Below, piece after piece: positions 60,333 through 64,000 of a DNA stretch of 64,000 nucleotides. The translations under genes were made by a program, and so were the position numbers. The stretch is from Kingdonia uniflora. Lineage: Eukaryota > Streptophyta > Magnoliopsida > Ranunculales > Circaeasteraceae. The stretch spans positions 1,991,001 to 2,055,000 of the forward strand of contig JACGCM010001798.1 in assembly GCA_014058105.1 (NCBI GenBank), in the 5' to 3' direction. The notes beneath the pieces are model-generated. The model did no database searches, was not told the origin of the DNA, and saw nothing but the letters and a program-made list of their open reading frames with translations. Every line of letters starts with the position of its first letter. Positions within the stretch are counted from its first letter, which is position 1.

Positions 60333-61700
60333 CGGATCATCTGGTGAATAATGCTGGGATAGCATCACTGTGCACGTTTGAGGAAGCTCCTGATATCACC
60401 ACCTACCGACCCATCATGGTATTCCCTAACGTTAACTCCCGCTTATTAATCTTGTTTCATACCTTTAGCTTCTTTTGTGATTTAAGTAAACTCTGATACT
60501 TTACGACATGATATAAACTTCTGGGGAACAGTTTACCCAACTTATTATGCGATTCCTCACTTTAGAAAGAGCAAAGGCAAGATTGTGGGTATTTCTTCCA
60601 CTGCAGGATGGTCGCCCATTCCAAGATTGTGCTTTTACTGTGTACAAAGTGAATCAACGTCTATTGATCTGTTTTATGCTAGGTAACAACGACATGGATA
60701 CGGGTGTCGGTGTCGGACACGGGTACGGGGTGTCGGACACGGCGACCCAAAAATATGTAAAAATGGGGACACGGCTGTAAAATTTTTATTTATTATTTTC
60801 TACTATGCTTATGTTGGTTACTTAACCTATCTAACATACTTATGGATTATATTAACTTATGGGTTAATTTACAAATAATAACAAACAAAAATCAATGATA
60901 CTAGTTAGTATGGTTGAATAACATGTATAAGAATTAAAAACTTTTTAAAAGTTATGTCAAAAAGGTTATGATCTAAGCAAGAAGTGCCCGTTGGAGTGTC
61001 GACAAGAGTGTCGGTGTGTCCGACACTTATGGACACATATTTTTTTTGGAATATGGAGTGTCCATGTTACATAGGTTTTATGTTAAGTCATAAGAAGCAT
61101 AACTTAAAGCTGTGACATATTGGTGGTTACAGGCAAGCAAAGCTACGTTGATAAACTTCTATGAGTGCTTGAGAGTAGAACTCAGTCCTGATGTAAGTGT
61201 TACCATTGTAACTTCTGCTGATATCGAGTTGGAAATGTTCAAAGGCAGGGTCCTATCAAAGGATGGAAAAATGATAATGGATCCAGAACTTCAAAATGTA
61301 AGCAACAACTTCAACAATTTGGTATTTTCATCGCGTTAAACCTAGTAGTATTATTAGTTTATTGCGTTAAAAGATCCTGGGCAAATTGGTATATTTGTGA
61401 CCACTCCAGAGACTTCAGGCCTAATAGTTTATGAGATAGCTTTCACAAGATTATTGCAAAAGTTGGGGCAATATAACTGAAGATACGGCCCTCAAATTCT
61501 CTACTTTCTCCCGCCTAGAACATTTTATATTTGTTTGGGGTTGTGGTTGGGCAGGTTCAGGTAGGAATGGGATTTATATATGAGAAATCTGCTGAAGATT
61601 GTGCAAAAGACATAGTGAAGGGGATTTGCGAGGGAAACCGCTACATAAACCCTATTGGTCTGAGATAATTTTTTGGTGGAAGACATTTTTCCCAGAGGCG
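60333..61700 (+). pseudogene. 11-beta-hydroxysteroid dehydrogenase-like (short-chain dehydrogenase) pseudogene
   Basis: Exons 60333-60418 (DHLVNNAGIASLCTFEEAPD), about 60505-60641 (NFWGTVYPTYYAIPHFRKSK, ISSTAGWSPIPR, FYC), 61133-61297 (ASKATLINFYECLRVELSPD) and from 61555 (VQVGMGFIYEKSAEDCAKDI). NNAG, the catalytic Ser (ISSTAGW) and the YxxxK pair joined across the splice (FYC/ASK) are preserved, which is the signature of plant HSD/steroleosin-type enzymes. The N-terminal TGxxxGIG nucleotide-binding part and oil-body anchor are missing. A 1-base frameshift near 61655 puts the FWWKTFFPEALEWSGRMF part out of frame, and GKSQ is followed by a stop. Intron 2 holds hAT MITE copy 2. Confidence 0.85.
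60679..61074. mobile_element. hAT-type MITE, copy 2
   Basis: 396 bp, ends CTAGGTAACA (left) and the complement of CTATGTAACA (right), with a perfect 8-bp target duplication GTTTTATG at 60671-60678 and 61075-61082. Inverted relative to 41940-42387 and the same family. It lies in intron 2 of the steroid-dehydrogenase pseudogene. Confidence 0.88.
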
Positions 61701-61919
61701 CTGGAATGGAGTGGTCGTATGTTTCAAGTACCTAAGGCTGGGAAATCTCAATAAAGAGACTAGTTAAGAAGATTTGGACGACATTGGTGCTAAGACATCA
61801 TGAATCAATTCGAGTATCTGTTCTCAAAGAAAAGCAGATTGAGAAATATACATCACCTAGAACTTCTTATATTAAAAGGTTTGACGATGGATCATGTTAC
61901 CAAGAGCTTTCTTCTTTCA

Positions 61920-62430
61920 TGATGTAAGCAACAACTTCCTATCTAAAGAAGGAAAAATGGTGGTGGATCCAGAACTTCGAGATGTAAGCAACAACTTCAT
62001 TCATATATTAGTATGGGAAACATAAGATGTGCACAGTTTGGTTTTCAACCCCTTTAGTTGTTCATATACACAATGAAGTATTTTCCTGTCTAGAAAGTCT
62101 TATATCTCAGAAGTTGATCTAAGGTTTTGTGGTTTGCAGGCTCAAATAGGATTGACATCCGTTGTATATGTGGAAGGATGTGCAAAAGCGATATTGAACG
62201 GGGTGTGCAGGGGAGACCGGTACATCACTCAACCAGCTTGGTATAAGGCTTTGTTTTAGTGGAAGGTGTTTGTTCCAGAGGCGATAGAATGGACTTCCCG
62301 CCTGTTTCTACTAACTAAACTAAAGTAGGGGATTCTCAAAAGGATACACGGAGTAAGAAGATGCTGCATATCACTGGCACTAAAACTGTCCTCTACCCTG
62401 AAACAATTCAAGAACTTGATCACAAAGCAG
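61920..62430 (+). pseudogene. Second copy of the steroid-dehydrogenase 3' exons
   Basis: 61932-61981 reads FLSKEGKMVVDPELRD, followed by GT. From about 62141 the last exon reads AQIGLTSVVYVEGCAKAILN, GVCRGDRYITQPAWYKALF, a TAG where Trp is expected (about 62260), then KVFVPEAIEWTSRLF. It parallels 61240-61740 but is closer to the usual family sequence, so it comes from a second, tandem gene copy reduced to its 3' end. The splice-site phrase GATGTAAGCAACAACTTC recurs at 61921 and 61981 and, with one base changed, at 61296. Confidence 0.8.
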
Positions 62431-62439
62431 ATTGAGAAA

Positions 62440-63285
62440 AATGTGATACCTACTTTTTCTATATGTTGGTCTAATGACCATCATCCCTTGTATATACGAT
62501 TGTGGAATGTAAGAAAAAATAAGATAATAATATCTGGAGATCTTTGTTTTTAAAGAGACCAAATCGTATTACAGGATTTTTTTTTTTTTTCATTTACTTC
62601 TACACTATCAACATTCAACAGAATCCTTACGCTGAAATACCAATAAGCTTATCCAAATTAAGGTTAAGGCAACTGAAAGTCCCTCTGAGAAATCCTACAA
62701 GAATATAATTTGGTTATGATGGTCCTATATGTTAAATCTCCTTGTCATCCTTATAACGTCAAGTATATGATAAACAATAAGCCGTCTTAAAGTCTCATCA
62801 CCGTCCTTGCAACCTCCAGTATGAGATAAACCATAACCCGTCTCACCATCTTAACCTCTCTTAAAATGTCGTAAGCTCACCTATTATATTAAACCTGTCT
62901 TGATTCACTCCAACCAAAATGTAATTTGCAATGCTATGACACCTTTGTTACCGCATCCACATGTACATATGTAACGTCTGACACCGTAAAGGAAGTAACA
63001 TGTACTAAAAAAGAATTCATATCTTGCATTCAAGTTGGTCTCCATAATCTGAATTCAAGTGCTGGTAAATGAAGCTCTTGATTGTGATTTATGTGATAAT
63101 TCCTATTAAACAACTCCAAGTAAGACGTAGAGCACTTAACAATATAACATGCAAATAAATGCAGCAAAAAATTAAATGAAATTATTTATGAAGTTCATAC
63201 AATAAATAGGAGATGATAGGAAGCTAAGATGATACTCCAACATGTATATAAATAAAATATAGAAGGTGTGAGAGAGAGAGCACAC
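62440..63285. other. Intergenic
   Basis: AT-rich; T run at 62579-62590. 62740-62850 has two rough repeats of a CGTC(A/C)...GATAAAC.ATAA.CCGTCT phrase. No gene seen. Confidence 0.4.
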
Positions 63286-63484
63286 CTATAGAATTATCAG
63301 TAGACCCATTGAAGAAACACTTTCTAAGCTTCATAAAAGTAGACGAAGTGAGCACATTATCAGACCCAGGTTCATGATAAACCCCAAATCCTCTTGACCT
63401 ACAAAAGTTCTAGAAGCTTGTTCCATCCCCTCATCAATTGTTTCATCAAACTGAAACCTTGAATAAACCAACATTTCACCAGAT
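63286..63484 (-). other. Possible exon of an unidentified minus-strand transcript
   Basis: Bounded by TTTTTGCAG on its 5' side and GTGTGC on its 3' side (minus strand). One frame reads MLVYSRFQFDETIDEGMEQA; another, open to the end, reads GVYHEPGSDNVLTSSTFMKL then RKCFFNGSTDNSI. The sequence upstream (63500-63780) is CT/AT-rich like a 5' UTR with intron. Product not recognised. Confidence 0.25.
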
Positions 63485-64000
63485 CTGCAAAAACACCCAA
63501 TTTCACTCGATTAGGTCAATATAAAACCTATAAAACACAAAATCAAACAAACAAACATCAATCTAACTTATATGAAACAGAGATTTGATTACTTTCATGA
63601 TTACTACTTAGCGCAAGGGATTCATATGAAGTAATTAGAAAACAGAGCAAGAAATAATATCTTTTCTAGGAATCGATTTAGGTTTGATCTCTAGAACTAA
63701 AATATGGAGGAGTTATTGATTAATAGAGGAGAATCGGAGAATGATTTGTATAGAGTAGGAGGTTGAAAGAGAAAGAGTTTAAACCCAAAACAACCATCCA
63801 ATTGGGCTATTTAGGGTTGGACGGCCCAAATCATTTCCACTGTACAAAAGTACCATAGAAATAATGCAAGCCTTCCAAAGCATGCCTCGTCGTACGCGTC
63901 GGTGAAATGGACGTCTGAAATAAAGCAAAAAAATGGATTGTTTTTTATATATATTATAAATAGATAGGGAGGTATTGAAAATGGTGTTTTTCAACCCCTA

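Noticed and set aside
1..64000. tRNA, rRNA or CRISPR features
   Set aside because: No cloverleaf-like sequence outside the SINE, no rRNA-like blocks and no spacer arrays were seen; the minisatellites have related rather than unique spacers.

Overview
The window is nuclear DNA of a flowering plant, most likely a eudicot. It is AT-rich, has GT-AG introns with plant-type pyrimidine tracts, and is packed with plant transposons (gypsy LTR elements, CACTA, hAT and Tourist-like MITEs, Helitron, tRNA-derived SINE). Every recognisable gene has land-plant relatives. I cannot name the species. No rRNA, tRNA or CRISPR features were seen.

Only three genes look intact. (1) At 5835-11463 (+) is a six-exon gene for a 427-residue putative plastid protein of the At4g37920 family. 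(2) and (3) At 13778-15322 (-) and 49869-51184 (-) are two four-exon bHLH transcription factors of 298 and 301 residues. They are a duplicated pair: exon structure and non-coding flanks match from just after the stop of gene 1 (about 11465-16400 against 49035-52950).

Between the two bHLH copies sits a nested stack of mobile elements, 17318-48712, whose boundaries are marked by target-site duplications (TSDs) that I could match by eye. A small non-autonomous LTR element (LTRs 17318-17707 and 48347-48712, TSD ACTTA) was entered by a minus-strand Ty3/gypsy element (LTRs 18014-18579 and 47073-47628, TSD CCCAC). That element was entered by a 23.8 kb CACTA-like transposon (22170-45999, TSD TTC). 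The CACTA-like element shows no recognisable transposase. It carries a broken copy of the meiotic crossover gene SHOC1, an LRR receptor-like protein inserted in it, a Helitron helicase fragment, and pieces of plastid ribosomal protein L4, NET1, ribosomal protein L6, adenylate kinase 6, a cellulose-synthase-like gene, CDKC and RNA polymerase II subunit 2. It also carries a poly(A)-tailed retrocopy joining antisense AMP1-type carboxypeptidase exon 1 to a pectin methylesterase. All but one of these pieces lie on the + strand.

Left edge: a 1.3 kb hAT-type element (9-1324) and a decayed retroelement gag-like gene (2504-4620). Right of bHLH copy B (52-64 kb): tandem non-coding repeats, a MITE with a 48-bp minisatellite, a possible Helitron remnant with a duplicated exon, a minus-strand DUF21/CBS (CNNM-type) pseudogene, and a plus-strand 11-beta-hydroxysteroid dehydrogenase pseudogene with a repeated 3' exon block. 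Gene models are hand-derived from splice signals, frame continuity and remembered family patterns; no database search or alignment program was run.
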